DNA from: Psychromonas aquimarina ATCC BAA-1526 | Lineage (GTDB): Bacteria; Pseudomonadota; Gammaproteobacteria; Enterobacterales; Psychromonadaceae | Reading direction: 5' to 3' | Assembly (NCBI RefSeq): GCF_000428725.1 | Contig: NZ_AUAM01000012.1 | Span: 82,453-146,452, forward strand | Length of the DNA: 64,000 bases | Shown here: positions 1-8,756 of the stretch, piece after piece | Numbering within the stretch: position 1 is the stretch's first letter | How the letters are laid out: every line of letters begins with the position of its first letter | Position numbers and translations under genes: made by a program | The notes under the pieces: generated by a model | Seen by the model: the letters and a program-made list of their open reading frames with translations, nothing else | What the model was told of the DNA's origin: nothing | The model's database searches: none

Positions 1-1764
1 ACAGCTGGCGGTGGCCTTGCCGATAACAGAAAAATTATGTGCGGCAATTGTTGTGCGTAATTTTTCAGCAAAAAACCAGGTATTTTCAATATCAGTGCCT
101 GCGGCAACAATTAAAAACTCTTCTCCGCCCCAGCGGACGACCCAGTCTGTCACACGCGCATTCTCCTGAAGAAGTTTTGCCAAAGCAATCAGCGTTTCAT
201 CACCAACTAAGTGCCCGTGACAATCGTTAATTTTTTTAAAGTAATCAACGTCAAAAAGAAGCAGGGAAAAAGGAGTCTGATAACGTTTAAAGCGGGAGAT
301 TTCAGCAGACAATAGCAGCTCCAGTTTATGGCGGTTATATAAACCCGTTAAACTGTCAGTGACAGACATTTTTTCGATTTCCTTCTGCGCAGTAATATCC
401 TGAGAAATCGCAGTAAAACCGCTGATTGAATTATTATCTTTAAACTCTGGTGTAATAACAGTATTCAGCCAGATCTCTTCACCTGATTTGTTGAGATCTT
501 TTAACTGCCCTTCCCATGTATTACCCTCAAGTATTGTCTGCCACAGGCTGCTGTATGTTTCCAGTGTTGTATCGGGATGCCTTAATATATTGTGGTTTTT
601 ACCGATAACTTCATCACGCTGATAACCAGTAACTTTGCTGAACCATGTGCTGATATTCTGTATAGCACCATGTTTATCTGTTCTGGCAATCATAACGTTT
701 TTGTCTATGATAGCAGCGTCATCTCTAATTACCTTATAAGCTTTTGCAAGCTGCGACTGCAGCCTTGCAGGTATAATGCTCACCAGTCCGGACAGGGGAA
801 TTGAAATCAGAATAACGGTAAACGCAAGAAGCAGCGCCAGAACTATATTAGCCTGCTGCAGTTCTTGTACGACAGCCTGCTCGGGTACAAAAATAAGTTT
901 TATTCCTTCATTATTTTTAAACAACTCGCCCAGGCTGTATGAATATATTTTTTCAGCACTGAAGGTTTCCTGATACAGAATACTTTCAACATGTTCCGGA
1001 AAAAGCGCAGACATATCCGGGTTGTTTTTAAAGTAGCGGCTCCATGACTTGCTCCGATCCGGCTGGGAAATTATTTCTCCATTCTGATCAGCAAGATAGA
1101 TATTAAAATTCTCGGAATAGGTTAATAAGTTAATTATTTTTTCAAACAGCAGATTAACGATCACAATGCCTTCAAAACGTCCGTCAATAAACAAAGGGGC
1201 AGCCACTCTAAAGGTGGGATTTAAGGGCATTTCAATCTTATTATTCTCAATATTGAGATCAATATTTGAATGCCAGAACTGATCTGCATTTAATGTGGCG
1301 GTTTCTTTATAATAATAACGCTGCTTTTTATCCTGCAGATCACTTTCACTGACGATATGCAGCTTTTGATTTTTTCTATGACGGTGAATTCTAATATTTT
1401 CTTTGCCGGAAGCATCAATATAGCGCAGCTGCATAATATCATTATTAGCGTAAGTTAAACCCTGAAAAAGACGCAGCAGCTTTCTTTTATCGTCACTGCT
1501 GTCTGATCTAATATACTGCTCTGTTAGTTCATTCTGTATAACTGCCGAGACAATCATTTCTGATGCGGCTAAATAGTCATCCAGAGCCGCTCGTGAGAAT
1601 TCCATACTGGATTTTGATTTTTCCTGAAACTCTTTATCAATATCAGCAATGCTGAAATGATAAGTTATAAATGAAGTCAGCAGCGCAACAATGACACCGA
1701 AGATAACAAAATAGAGTGCAAAAATGAGATGATATTTCTTTTTCGGCAATAAATAGATAGTCAT
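1..1764 (-). CDS. Membrane diguanylate cyclase (Cache-PAS-GGDEF), truncated by window edge
   Basis: Makes cyclic di-GMP from two GTP at the inner membrane. Reading the minus strand gives 588 codons without a stop, running off the left edge. An N-terminal membrane segment (about residues 13-35) is followed by a periplasmic Cache-like region, a second membrane segment near residue 315, a PAS domain (about 355-455) and a GGDEF domain. The active-site motif is GGEEF near residue 540, preceded by RVTD, the RxxD inhibitory-site position, so product feedback inhibition is expected. The start is the ATG at 1764, with GAGGTG upstream. The substrate-sensing ligand cannot be told from sequence. Only the last part of the GGDEF domain is missing. 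Confidence 0.93.
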   Translation of the reverse strand, partial: MTIYLLPKKKYHLIFALYFVIFGVIVALLTSFITYHFSIADIDKEFQEKSKSSMEFSRAALDDYLAASEMIVSAVIQNELTEQYIRSDSSDDKRKLLRLFQGLTYANNDIMQLRYIDASGKENIRIHRHRKNQKLHIVSESDLQDKKQRYYYKETATLNADQFWHSNIDLNIENNKIEMPLNPTFRVAAPLFIDGRFEGIVIVNLLFEKIINLLTYSENFNIYLADQNGEIISQPDRSKSWSRYFKNNPDMSALFPEHVESILYQETFSAEKIYSYSLGELFKNNEGIKLIFVPEQAVVQELQQANIVLALLLAFTVILISIPLSGLVSIIPARLQSQLAKAYKVIRDDAAIIDKNVMIARTDKHGAIQNISTWFSKVTGYQRDEVIGKNHNILRHPDTTLETYSSLWQTILEGNTWEGQLKDLNKSGEEIWLNTVITPEFKDNNSISGFTAISQDITAQKEIEKMSVTDSLTGLYNRHKLELLLSAEISRFKRYQTPFSLLLFDVDYFKKINDCHGHLVGDETLIALAKLLQENARVTDWVVRWGGEEFLIVAAGTDIENTWFFAEKLRTTIAAHNFSVIGKATASC

Positions 1765-2228
1765 TATTCACCTCAGCATTCCCTGCTTTCTACATCCAGT
1801 ACATATTTTGCTTACCTGTCAGTTAAATAAATTATAGTGTACAGAAACACCTGCTCTGCGCCTGTGCACTCAATTAATAATCAATACTTTGTATCCATCA
1901 GCGCGTTTCTATCCATATGCACACTGTTACAGCACCGAAACTCATTTATCTCCGCCGCCATGCGTTTTATAGAATGCATTGATTTCAAGAGCTAATTTAA
2001 GACCACCAGGCGGCTTATTAAACAAAGCTGTGTTTCATTGAAGTCTGCATAAGAAAGTTCAGCTCATAGGCTTACTGATTAAGCAGGTCAAAGCGGCTTA
2101 TACCCTTACAAAAAGTACTATAATTACAGATACAAAAGTTTACCGACACACAAGCAGTAACAGCAGGTTAGGACCGTTTTACAGCGGTGAAAACAGAAAA
2201 TCTGCATAACCTGACAGAGGGTAAGGTC
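1765..2228. other. Divergent intergenic region, no gene seen
   Basis: This 464-base AT-rich gap separates the divergently transcribed cyclase and the secreted protein at 2229, so it must hold both promoters. I see no convincing ORF, no riboswitch consensus (including the c-di-GMP GEMM motif) and no tRNA. Confidence 0.5.
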
Positions 2229-3287
2229 ATGAAAAATCTACACAGGAAGTTTCTATGCGGCGTTATTTTTCTTTTCAGCCCGGCGCTGGCCGCAGTACCG
2301 ATAACCCTCAACCAGCAGCTCGATTTTCATGCCCCTGAGCAGAGTATGTGGACTCAAGGAGGACCGATAGGCAGTATTGAAGACAGTGATCGAATCGGCG
2401 GTGCGGCAGGCTTTGAGTATACGCTCAGAGCCAGCAGCGGCACGGTAAGTGCTGATTTTGACGGCCTTTTATCCATTGCTTATGACGATGAGCTTACCGG
2501 AAGTACACATACCAGTCTAAATTTGAATTTTCAGGGACAGCCGGGAGCGGGCTCCTTATCAACATTTGCCGGTCTTGATATTGATTTCGACTGGTTTGTT
2601 GATACGCACCTTTTAGGTATTCCGGTAACCGGATCCGGTAATATTTTTTCTGCTGATTATTCACTGAATATCGATGAAGTGTTTACACCGCAGCTTCCGC
2701 AAGAATTTTCGTTTCAGCTCCCGCCTCCCTGGGGCAGCATAGACCTGATAATCCCTAAAGTTGAGCAGGGCTCAGACAGCTTCAGCCTGTTCAACCCCGG
2801 ACTTGATCTCGGTTTAGTTGATATCGGGATTGATCTTGCTATTGAACAAACGGCCAGTTTCTGGGCAAACGGCTTAAACGGCTCAATTCTCGGCAGGCAT
2901 AGAGATTCGGGTTACAGCAGTTTTATGAATTTTAACCTTGGCACAAATGAAGGCATAAATTTGGGACTTGATCTGCCTTTAGACGGTTACTGGGACTTTT
3001 ATCTAACGGAGATTATGCTGGATAATACTTTCCTAAATGATATAGATCTTATCCTCGATGCCTCGCTTAAAGTAGATATCGGTATAGCACAAAAAACATG
3101 GCACTGGGACTTACTGGATCAGGACATCTATAATACCGATTTCGCGTTACTGTTTAACAGCGAACACAGCGCCGAAAAATTCAGTATTTTTGTGACTCCC
3201 GCGCCTAATGCACTGACTGTGATTCTAGCAGCCGTTTTAATTGTTATCTTTATCAGAAGGCGCCGCATGCACCTGCATGAAAGCTGA
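2229..3287 (+). CDS. Secreted beta-rich protein with PEP-CTERM-like C-terminal sorting signal
   Basis: I do not recognise the body of this 352-residue protein. It starts with a clear signal peptide (MKNLHRKFLCGVIFLFSPAL then AA) and ends with a proline-containing motif TPAPNA, a hydrophobic stretch of about 16 residues and an RRRR cluster. That layout is that of PEP-CTERM type tails, which are processed by an exosortase and usually accompany exopolysaccharide loci. The middle is rich in Asp, Gly and aromatic residues with no Cys. The ATG at 2229 is chosen over the upstream GTG at 2187 because GAGGGTAAGG lies just before it and the signal peptide begins there. No exosortase gene is in the window. 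Its stop abuts the stop of the convergent gene with no gap. Confidence 0.75.
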   Translation: MKNLHRKFLCGVIFLFSPALAAVPITLNQQLDFHAPEQSMWTQGGPIGSIEDSDRIGGAAGFEYTLRASSGTVSADFDGLLSIAYDDELTGSTHTSLNLNFQGQPGAGSLSTFAGLDIDFDWFVDTHLLGIPVTGSGNIFSADYSLNIDEVFTPQLPQEFSFQLPPPWGSIDLIIPKVEQGSDSFSLFNPGLDLGLVDIGIDLAIEQTASFWANGLNGSILGRHRDSGYSSFMNFNLGTNEGINLGLDLPLDGYWDFYLTEIMLDNTFLNDIDLILDASLKVDIGIAQKTWHWDLLDQDIYNTDFALLFNSEHSAEKFSIFVTPAPNALTVILAAVLIVIFIRRRRMHLHES

Positions 3288-4046
3288 TTATAAAGCAATG
3301 AATTTATCAAAACGGCTGTCCATACATGCACTTATGTCAGTCGTTATAAATTCGCCATTATAAAACAGACTGAAAATCGTAGCCGCTGACGGGCATGATC
3401 TAGCCTGCTTAAGGCTCTGGAGCTTAATTACTTTCAGCGGAATATTACGATTATTACAGCTTTCAACCAGCGACTGCGTTACATGATATTCAGAATACGG
3501 ACATCTGTTTGAATAGTAGGCAACACATCCTTGCTGTTCGATCTGCTCGACTTTGGCATTATCATAGAAAACCGGTAAACGCCCGCCGGAATCAAACTGC
3601 AGACACAACAGAACAAATCCCATAGGTGTTTCATCGCAGATAACAAAACCTTGCTTTAAAAGCCATTTTGTATCACTCATAAAATGCGCTTTCTTTTTAC
3701 CGGCAACGGTTATGATGCCGAATTTGCCCTGCGCTTTAGCCTCCTCAACAGCCTCAGCTAAAAGCTGTTTACCATGCCCGTTTTTCTTATACTTACCGGA
3801 TACCCAGAAACAGCCGAGAGCCTGATAATTGTCAGCATCAACCGGCATCCAAGCTTTCTCAGCTGGTCCGTATTCTATAAACACTTTCGCTCTTTTATCC
3901 AGGCGCTTAAACACATAACCATTTTCAAACTGACTGCGCAGCCAGGTTTTCTTCGCCTGGTAACTATCCTTACACTTGCGGTCTGAGAAAGCGCAGCAGA
4001 TATGCTCCGATGCAAGATTATCTTTATCCACAACGATATAATCCAT
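3288..4046 (-). CDS. GNAT acetyltransferase with YoaP-type C-terminal domain
   Basis: A 252-residue protein resembling YoaP-family proteins known mainly from Firmicutes. The N-terminal half is a GNAT N-acetyltransferase fold; the acetyl-CoA binding segment is around VSGKYKKNGHGKQLL. The C-terminal part (from about residue 150) matches the YoaP domain, with a conserved-looking CPYSEYH stretch. Substrate unknown. It is the last gene of a likely operon with the serine hydrolase (18-base gap) and lipoprotein; GGGGAAG precedes the ATG. I am confident of the family by sequence recall, not by search. Confidence 0.82.
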   Translation of the reverse strand: MDYIVVDKDNLASEHICCAFSDRKCKDSYQAKKTWLRSQFENGYVFKRLDKRAKVFIEYGPAEKAWMPVDADNYQALGCFWVSGKYKKNGHGKQLLAEAVEEAKAQGKFGIITVAGKKKAHFMSDTKWLLKQGFVICDETPMGFVLLCLQFDSGGRLPVFYDNAKVEQIEQQGCVAYYSNRCPYSEYHVTQSLVESCNNRNIPLKVIKLQSLKQARSCPSAATIFSLFYNGEFITTDISACMDSRFDKFIAL

Positions 4047-4064
4047 TTTACTTCCCCTATACGG

Positions 4065-5156
4065 CTACTGATTCAAAATCTCAATAACCTGATCAAGCAG
4101 AGCTGAGTAATCTATTTTTCCCTGATTAACCGTATATACTATGACCAGCTGTTTACTTCTATCAACATACAGTAAAACGCCCCAGTGACCGGGGTGATAA
4201 AAAAACACCTGCGATGTACCGGCTCCCCCGACAAAGGGACCTAATCCTATCGACTCACTGCCGTACAATTTTAGTGCAGATGCTAATGTATCTGCATGTA
4301 TAAAAGTTTTACCGCTGTTCAGCGCCAAAGCAAACTTGGTTAAATCAGCTGCAGTTGTTACAAATCCGCCATCTGCAAACTCCATGCTGGAATGAATCTG
4401 GTTCATATCATAATCACTGACATAACTATGCACTGGTTTAATATAACCAGGCAGTTCGTGTGTTTCCTCAAAGGTGTTTTTCAGCCCGAGAGGAGTAAGC
4501 ACCTCCTCGCGAACAACCTGATAATAAGGCTTTTTAGTGACCCTTTCGATAATTAACCCCAGCAGAGTATAACCCGGAGAGGAGTACCTCTGCCCTTCAC
4601 CGGGCGCAAATTCAGGCCCGATCTGTATCGCGTATTCAAGCAGCTCCTGCGGCATTCTATTCTTTTGCGGGTATTTCATTAACCACCGTCCAAAAGCCGG
4701 GTTGTCATCGGTATTCGGCAAGCCGCTGCTGTGTGATAAAAGCTGCTTAATGGTTATTGAGTTCCCGTAACTCCTGCCTTTGTATACATGCAGGCGCGCG
4801 ACTAAATCCGCATCAAGATACTTATCAACCGTGTCATTAAGGCTTAAGCGCCCCCTTTCATGGAGCCTTAACACTGTCACCGCGGTGAATAATTTACCGA
4901 CACTGGCGGTGCGAAAATATGAATCAGGCTTAACCGGCGTAAGATCATTAAAAGAGGCTTGTCCTGCGGCTCCCGCATAGATCAAGCCGCCTGCATCTTC
5001 AACCCGCAGCATAACACTCGGTACACTCAACTGCACGGCCCACTCATGCACCAGGTTATTAAGCATTGCTGTTTGTTCACTGCTCTCGGAGCCGGCAAAA
5101 GATTGACCTGAAATTAAAAAACAGCTTACAGCTAATATATAAACAACCACCCTCAC
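4065..5156 (-). CDS. Exported serine hydrolase, beta-lactamase class C/PBP-like family
   Basis: A 363-residue exported enzyme of the serine beta-lactamase-like superfamily (esterase, peptidase or PBP-like). A signal peptide ends near QSFAG; the SxxK nucleophile motif is in TASVGKLFTAV (about residue 90), and YSSPGY (about 190) is the candidate for the second motif (YxN position). Near the C-terminus HPGHWG probably supplies the third, HxG-type motif. The start is GTG at 5156, with AGGGAG seven bases upstream. It lies 11 bases after the lipoprotein gene and 18 before the GNAT gene, so the three are probably cotranscribed. True beta-lactam resistance is not implied; most relatives have unknown substrates. 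Confidence 0.85.
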   Translation of the reverse strand: MRVVVYILAVSCFLISGQSFAGSESSEQTAMLNNLVHEWAVQLSVPSVMLRVEDAGGLIYAGAAGQASFNDLTPVKPDSYFRTASVGKLFTAVTVLRLHERGRLSLNDTVDKYLDADLVARLHVYKGRSYGNSITIKQLLSHSSGLPNTDDNPAFGRWLMKYPQKNRMPQELLEYAIQIGPEFAPGEGQRYSSPGYTLLGLIIERVTKKPYYQVVREEVLTPLGLKNTFEETHELPGYIKPVHSYVSDYDMNQIHSSMEFADGGFVTTAADLTKFALALNSGKTFIHADTLASALKLYGSESIGLGPFVGGAGTSQVFFYHPGHWGVLLYVDRSKQLVIVYTVNQGKIDYSALLDQVIEILNQ

Positions 5157-5167
5157 AAAAATACTCC

Positions 5168-5512
5168 CTATTTATAAGCCTTGCCTTCAACTTTTATAGA
5201 CTGGATAGAATAACCGAAATGCCAGCTCACACGATCATCTATAGACAGATCGGTCAGATACTTAGTACCGCGGTTCTGCTGTATGGCACTTTCAATAGCG
5301 GCATTCGTTGAAGGCGCCTCCCCCATTGGAATAATATACAAAAACCATGTCTGTGCAGACTCGCCGACAGCATCGGCAACATATAAGCCTTTTGCAGGGA
5401 TTTTTTGATCGATAAAAGTATTCGAAATAAATGTAGCGTGATTGGCTGTAGAACAGCCGCTAAGCAGTAGTACCAGTATTGATAGAAAAACATAAACCGT
5501 TGATTTATACAT
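5168..5512 (-). CDS. Small lipoprotein of unknown function
   Basis: A 114-residue lipoprotein: hydrophobic leader with lipobox LLSGC, so it should be lipidated at Cys20. The mature part contains a segment about unfolding into TDLSIDDR and a C-terminal VEGKAY motif seen in small TRL-like lipoproteins, but I cannot name a family firmly. AAGGGGAG precedes the ATG. First gene of the lipoprotein/hydrolase/GNAT group. Confidence 0.75.
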   Translation of the reverse strand: MYKSTVYVFLSILVLLLSGCSTANHATFISNTFIDQKIPAKGLYVADAVGESAQTWFLYIIPMGEAPSTNAAIESAIQQNRGTKYLTDLSIDDRVSWHFGYSIQSIKVEGKAYK

Positions 5513-5823
5513 AATCTCCCCTTTAACGTACTTTACCCGTTATAAACGGACTGAACTGTAGATCTAAACAGCCAGCCTTTTTCATCCTGAACAAAAACCA
5601 CAATAGCATCATTTCAGAAACATATATTTGAACTTCTCAACAGTCTATAAGGTTAATTTGATGAATTAATATAACAATTTGAATTTAAAAGGGAGTTTAA
5701 CAAAAGTAAAGCAGGATTATCTCTTAGCGTATAGAGAGACTGGACAAGATAGAATTAACCTGTAAAAAATTGAGCGAGACAGATAACACACTGAAAAATT
5801 TATTCCCTGTGTTATCAATCCAA
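5513..5823. other. Intergenic gap with a hairpin but no gene
   Basis: AT-rich 311 bases between wecB (ends 5824) and the lipoprotein gene (starts 5512, reading away on minus). It should carry the promoter of the lipoprotein operon. A perfect 9-base inverted repeat (GATAACACA at 5782, TGTGTTATC at 5808) lies just past the wecB stop. Confidence 0.5.
5782..5816 (-). terminator. Possible wecB terminator hairpin
   Basis: Inverted repeat GATAACACA/TGTGTTATC with a 17-base loop directly downstream of the wecB stop. A T-rich run follows only after about 11 bases, so it is a weak intrinsic terminator at best. Confidence 0.4.
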
Positions 5824-6948
5824 TTACTCACCATTAACTAACTTTTTTACGATCCGGCTGCAGGCTAAACCATCACCGTAAGGGTTATGTGATTTTGCCA
5901 TCTGCTGATATAAATTATTATCAGACAGCAGCTCTAAAGCGGTAGTGGTGATTTTATCAATATCAGTACCGACCAGCTTAACCGTTCCCGCTTCTACCGC
6001 TTCCGGACGCTCAGTGGTATCGCGCATCACTAAAACAGGTTTACCCAGCGACGGCGCCTCTTCCTGCACGCCGCCTGAATCAGTAATAATTAAATAACTG
6101 CGGTTCATTAAATACACAAAGGGCAGGTAGTCTAGAGGTTCTATTAAAAAGATATTATCCAAGCCTGACAAAATTCTATTTACCGGCTCACGTACATTAG
6201 GATTCAAATGCATAGGGTATAATATCTGCACATCCGGCCGCGATTCAGCAATATTTGCTAACGCTTGACAGATCCGCTCAAACCCTCCGCCGAAGCTTTC
6301 CCGCCTATGGCCGGTGACTAAAATTAAATTTTTGCCCTTATCTAAAAACGAGAATTTTTGCTCAAGTTCGTTACTTAATGATGCATCATGATCCAGCTTA
6401 GCTTTAACCCATAAAAGCGCATCAATCACCGTATTGCCTGTTACCGTAATACGTGCTTCAGGTACCAGCTCTTTGATTAAGTTGTCTTTTGCTCCTTGAG
6501 TCGGCGCAAAGTTGTATTGAGTAAGTACCCCGGTTAATTTTCTATTAGCCTCTTCAGGCCAGGGAGAGTAGAGGTTACCGGTGCGCAGTCCAGCTTCTAT
6601 ATGGCCGATTTTGATCTGCTTATAAAATGCGGCTAAAGAGGCCGAAAAAGTGGTAGTAGTATCACCGTGCACCAGTACAATATCCGGCTTAAAATCATCT
6701 AATACTTCTTTTAAACCATTTAATATATTAGCAGTGACATCAAACAGATCCTGCCCCGGTTTCATTATATTTAAGTCGTAGTCCGGTATGATTTCAAATA
6801 AATTTAAGACCTGATCTAACATCTCTCTATGCTGTGCTGTTACACAGACTCTGCTGATTAAATTATTTTGTTCAGATAATTTATGTACCAGTGGAGCCAT
6901 TTTAATCGCTTCAGGACGAGTACCAAATACAGTTAAAATTTTTTTCAT
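5824..6948 (-). CDS. wecB: UDP-N-acetylglucosamine 2-epimerase (non-hydrolysing)
   Basis: Interconverts UDP-GlcNAc and UDP-ManNAc in the cytoplasm, feeding ManNAc-containing surface polysaccharides. The 374-residue length matches the family (E. coli WecB 376). Visible landmarks are the N-terminal [14 protein letters not shown], the HIEAGLRTG segment, the NRKLTGV region, GHRRESFG and [11 protein letters not shown] for nucleotide-sugar binding. GGGG lies just before the ATG. Unusually it stands alone: wecC and other antigen or capsule genes are not adjacent, so it may serve a distant locus. Confidence 0.95.
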   Translation of the reverse strand: MKKILTVFGTRPEAIKMAPLVHKLSEQNNLISRVCVTAQHREMLDQVLNLFEIIPDYDLNIMKPGQDLFDVTANILNGLKEVLDDFKPDIVLVHGDTTTTFSASLAAFYKQIKIGHIEAGLRTGNLYSPWPEEANRKLTGVLTQYNFAPTQGAKDNLIKELVPEARITVTGNTVIDALLWVKAKLDHDASLSNELEQKFSFLDKGKNLILVTGHRRESFGGGFERICQALANIAESRPDVQILYPMHLNPNVREPVNRILSGLDNIFLIEPLDYLPFVYLMNRSYLIITDSGGVQEEAPSLGKPVLVMRDTTERPEAVEAGTVKLVGTDIDKITTTALELLSDNNLYQQMAKSHNPYGDGLACSRIVKKLVNGE

Positions 6949-7287
6949 ATTTACCCCAGAAAAACAGATCGTAAATTCATAGAATAAGTGTCTAACTAGA
7001 ACTGCTGGAAAAGATATGTTTGAGTACTTTTCTCCGCCGGGAGATGCAGTAATTAAAGCATATAATCCAATAAGCTGCGAACCACAAGAGAAGATTTAAC
7101 ACAAAGTAAACAGCGTTCAGTTAAATAAACTCAGCTGCATGGCTGAGTACAGCTGCAGAAGATGATCTAAAAAAACAGAGCGGTTTTATAAAACAGACCT
7201 TAAAGAGTCTGATCTATTGTCTTTTCTCTCTTATTCCGGCGAATGTATTACACTTGCTTAAAATCATGCAGCACAATGGGAGAAAAA
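6949..7287. other. Divergent intergenic region wecB / GST
   Basis: About 340 bases with the promoters of wecB (minus) and the GST gene (plus). A short perfect inverted repeat (ACTCAGC/GCTGAGT, around 7127-7146) is present; it lacks a T run and may be an operator or chance. No gene seen. Confidence 0.4.
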
Positions 7288-7881
7288 ATGTACCAACTCA
7301 GCCTAACCTATTTTGATATCGCCGCCGGCCGCGCAGAGCCGGCCAGACTTGCTATGCATATCGGCAGTATCCCCTTCGAAGATATCCGTTTTCCCTTCTC
7401 CCAGTTTGCCGAAGTTAAAAAGAAGACCCCGTTAAATCAGGTACCGGTGCTGACCATAGACGGCAGACAGATAACCCAGTGCAACAGCATCAACCGTTTT
7501 ATCGGCAAATTAGCCGGGCTCTACCCGGAAGATAACTTTCAGGCAATGCTCTGCGATGAAATCATGAGTGCTCTGGAAGATGCAGTCAATAAACTGATGC
7601 CGACCTTCCATTTACCCGAAAAAGAGATGAAAAATGCCCGGGAGGCTTTAGCCGCAGGACCATTTACACTTTACCTGCAGCGCAATGGCGGAACATATTT
7701 TGCAGATAACCGCCTGACTATGGCGGATTTAAAAGTGTTCGAATGGGTGCGTACCCTTAACTCCGGGTTTCTGGATCATATCCCCGCCACGCTGGTTGAA
7801 AACACCGCTCCGCTGCTGAATGAGCATATGCAGCGCATTGCACAAATTCCGGCTGTTGCTGAGTATTACGCTAAAGGCTGA
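7288..7881 (+). CDS. Glutathione S-transferase family protein, sigma-like
   Basis: A 197-residue cytosolic protein with an N-terminal thioredoxin-like GST domain: LTYFDIAAGRAEPARLA places Tyr at the glutathione-activating position, and QVPVLTIDG holds the cis-proline. The C-terminal half is helical with the GST_C-like TMADLKVFEW segment. The arrangement resembles sigma-class (prostaglandin D synthase-like) enzymes. The ATG at 7288 is preferred to 7243 because GGGAG is spaced properly and the family N-terminus begins there. The electrophilic substrate is unknown. It is monocistronic with a good terminator. Confidence 0.9.
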   Translation: MYQLSLTYFDIAAGRAEPARLAMHIGSIPFEDIRFPFSQFAEVKKKTPLNQVPVLTIDGRQITQCNSINRFIGKLAGLYPEDNFQAMLCDEIMSALEDAVNKLMPTFHLPEKEMKNAREALAAGPFTLYLQRNGGTYFADNRLTMADLKVFEWVRTLNSGFLDHIPATLVENTAPLLNEHMQRIAQIPAVAEYYAKG

Positions 7882-7901
7882 AAACTTCAGAGACTGCTTT
7901 G

Positions 7902-7942
7902 AAGGACACTTATATTATTCAATAGAGCAAGTGTCCTTTTTG
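7902..7942 (+). terminator. Intrinsic terminator after GST gene
   Basis: Perfect 10-base stem AAGGACACTT/AAGTGTCCTT followed by a T run. Confidence 0.85.
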
Positions 7943-8040
7943 GTTATGATGATTTAAATAACTCACTTTTACTTTGTAATTATTTGGGTGTTTTCAGACC
8001 ACATCGAAGTATGAACCCAATACATTTAGTCAGTCACTTG

Positions 8041-8463
8041 TTACGCGCAGTCTTTTAATAAAATATGCTCCTTATCCAATGTGTTCTGCAGCTTTTCTTT
8101 CGCCTCTGCAGCAGTGCAGACTAAAAGCTGAGTTTCGTCTGCCCCCCAGCGCTGAAAGGTTACTTGATAATCTTCTCCAGCAATATTTAGATTTACAATC
8201 AATGTATCATCTGAAGGATCATTATCGTACTCGGACAAAGTCACACCGTTATCTGCAGCGAAACCTTTCGCCGAATTAAAATACAACCAATCTAGAATAA
8301 CTTTTTCTCTTTTTAAATCAATAGACTGTATTATCTCATCCAATATGACTTTATCTCTTTGCCGTTTTTTAGTTGCAATCAGGTAAATAATATATCCAAT
8401 CGTAATAAACCAGAAAAACGGTAAAAAAACAGATATTGCTATTAGAATTATTATTGTTAACAT
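8041..8463 (-). CDS. Small membrane-anchored protein, unknown function
   Basis: A 140-residue protein with one or two N-terminal hydrophobic segments (about residues 2-32), a basic stretch (KKRQRDK) that should face the cytoplasm, then a soluble acidic C-terminal domain. No family recognised. Coding is supported by the membrane-segment pattern and a clean 140-codon frame; AGGACC precedes the ATG. It is separated from both neighbours, so it looks monocistronic. Confidence 0.6.
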   Translation of the reverse strand: MLTIIILIAISVFLPFFWFITIGYIIYLIATKKRQRDKVILDEIIQSIDLKREKVILDWLYFNSAKGFAADNGVTLSEYDNDPSDDTLIVNLNIAGEDYQVTFQRWGADETQLLVCTAAEAKEKLQNTLDKEHILLKDCA

Positions 8464-8756
8464 CTATAGGTCCTTCTATATACAGTTAATATATAACAAT
8501 GTGTTAGACAGCAGGCTTATTAATAAGCACTGTAATTGTCAAATCATTCTGATTATAGCAAACAAATGTGAATCTAATGCGTATTAATTACCTAAAAATA
8601 ATTAAAATAATATATACGCCTGCTAAAACGTTTTAAATCGCAAATATTAACACCTTATATTCTTTTAAATCATATATTTAAGCAAAATGGCATTACTGCA
8701 GATAAAAAACAAAAAATCCCGCTAAGCAGGATTTTCATTCTGTGTCTAAGCACTTC
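8464..8756. other. AT-rich intergenic gap
   Basis: Holds the promoter region of the small membrane protein and, at its right end, the terminator of the large envelope protein gene. No other feature seen. Confidence 0.4.
8706..8732 (-). terminator. Intrinsic terminator of the large envelope protein gene
   Basis: On the minus strand AAATCCTGC, a short loop and GCGGGATTT are followed by a run of T. Location just after the stop at 8757 fits. Confidence 0.8.

Noticed and set aside
1765..2228. c-di-GMP riboswitch near the GGDEF gene
   Set aside because: Searched for the GEMM landmarks (CGCAAAGC-type segment and its partner); not present.
4065..5156. Antibiotic-resistance beta-lactamase
   Set aside because: The serine-hydrolase fold has SxxK, but the second and third motifs fit the broad class C/esterase superfamily, not a known resistance enzyme.
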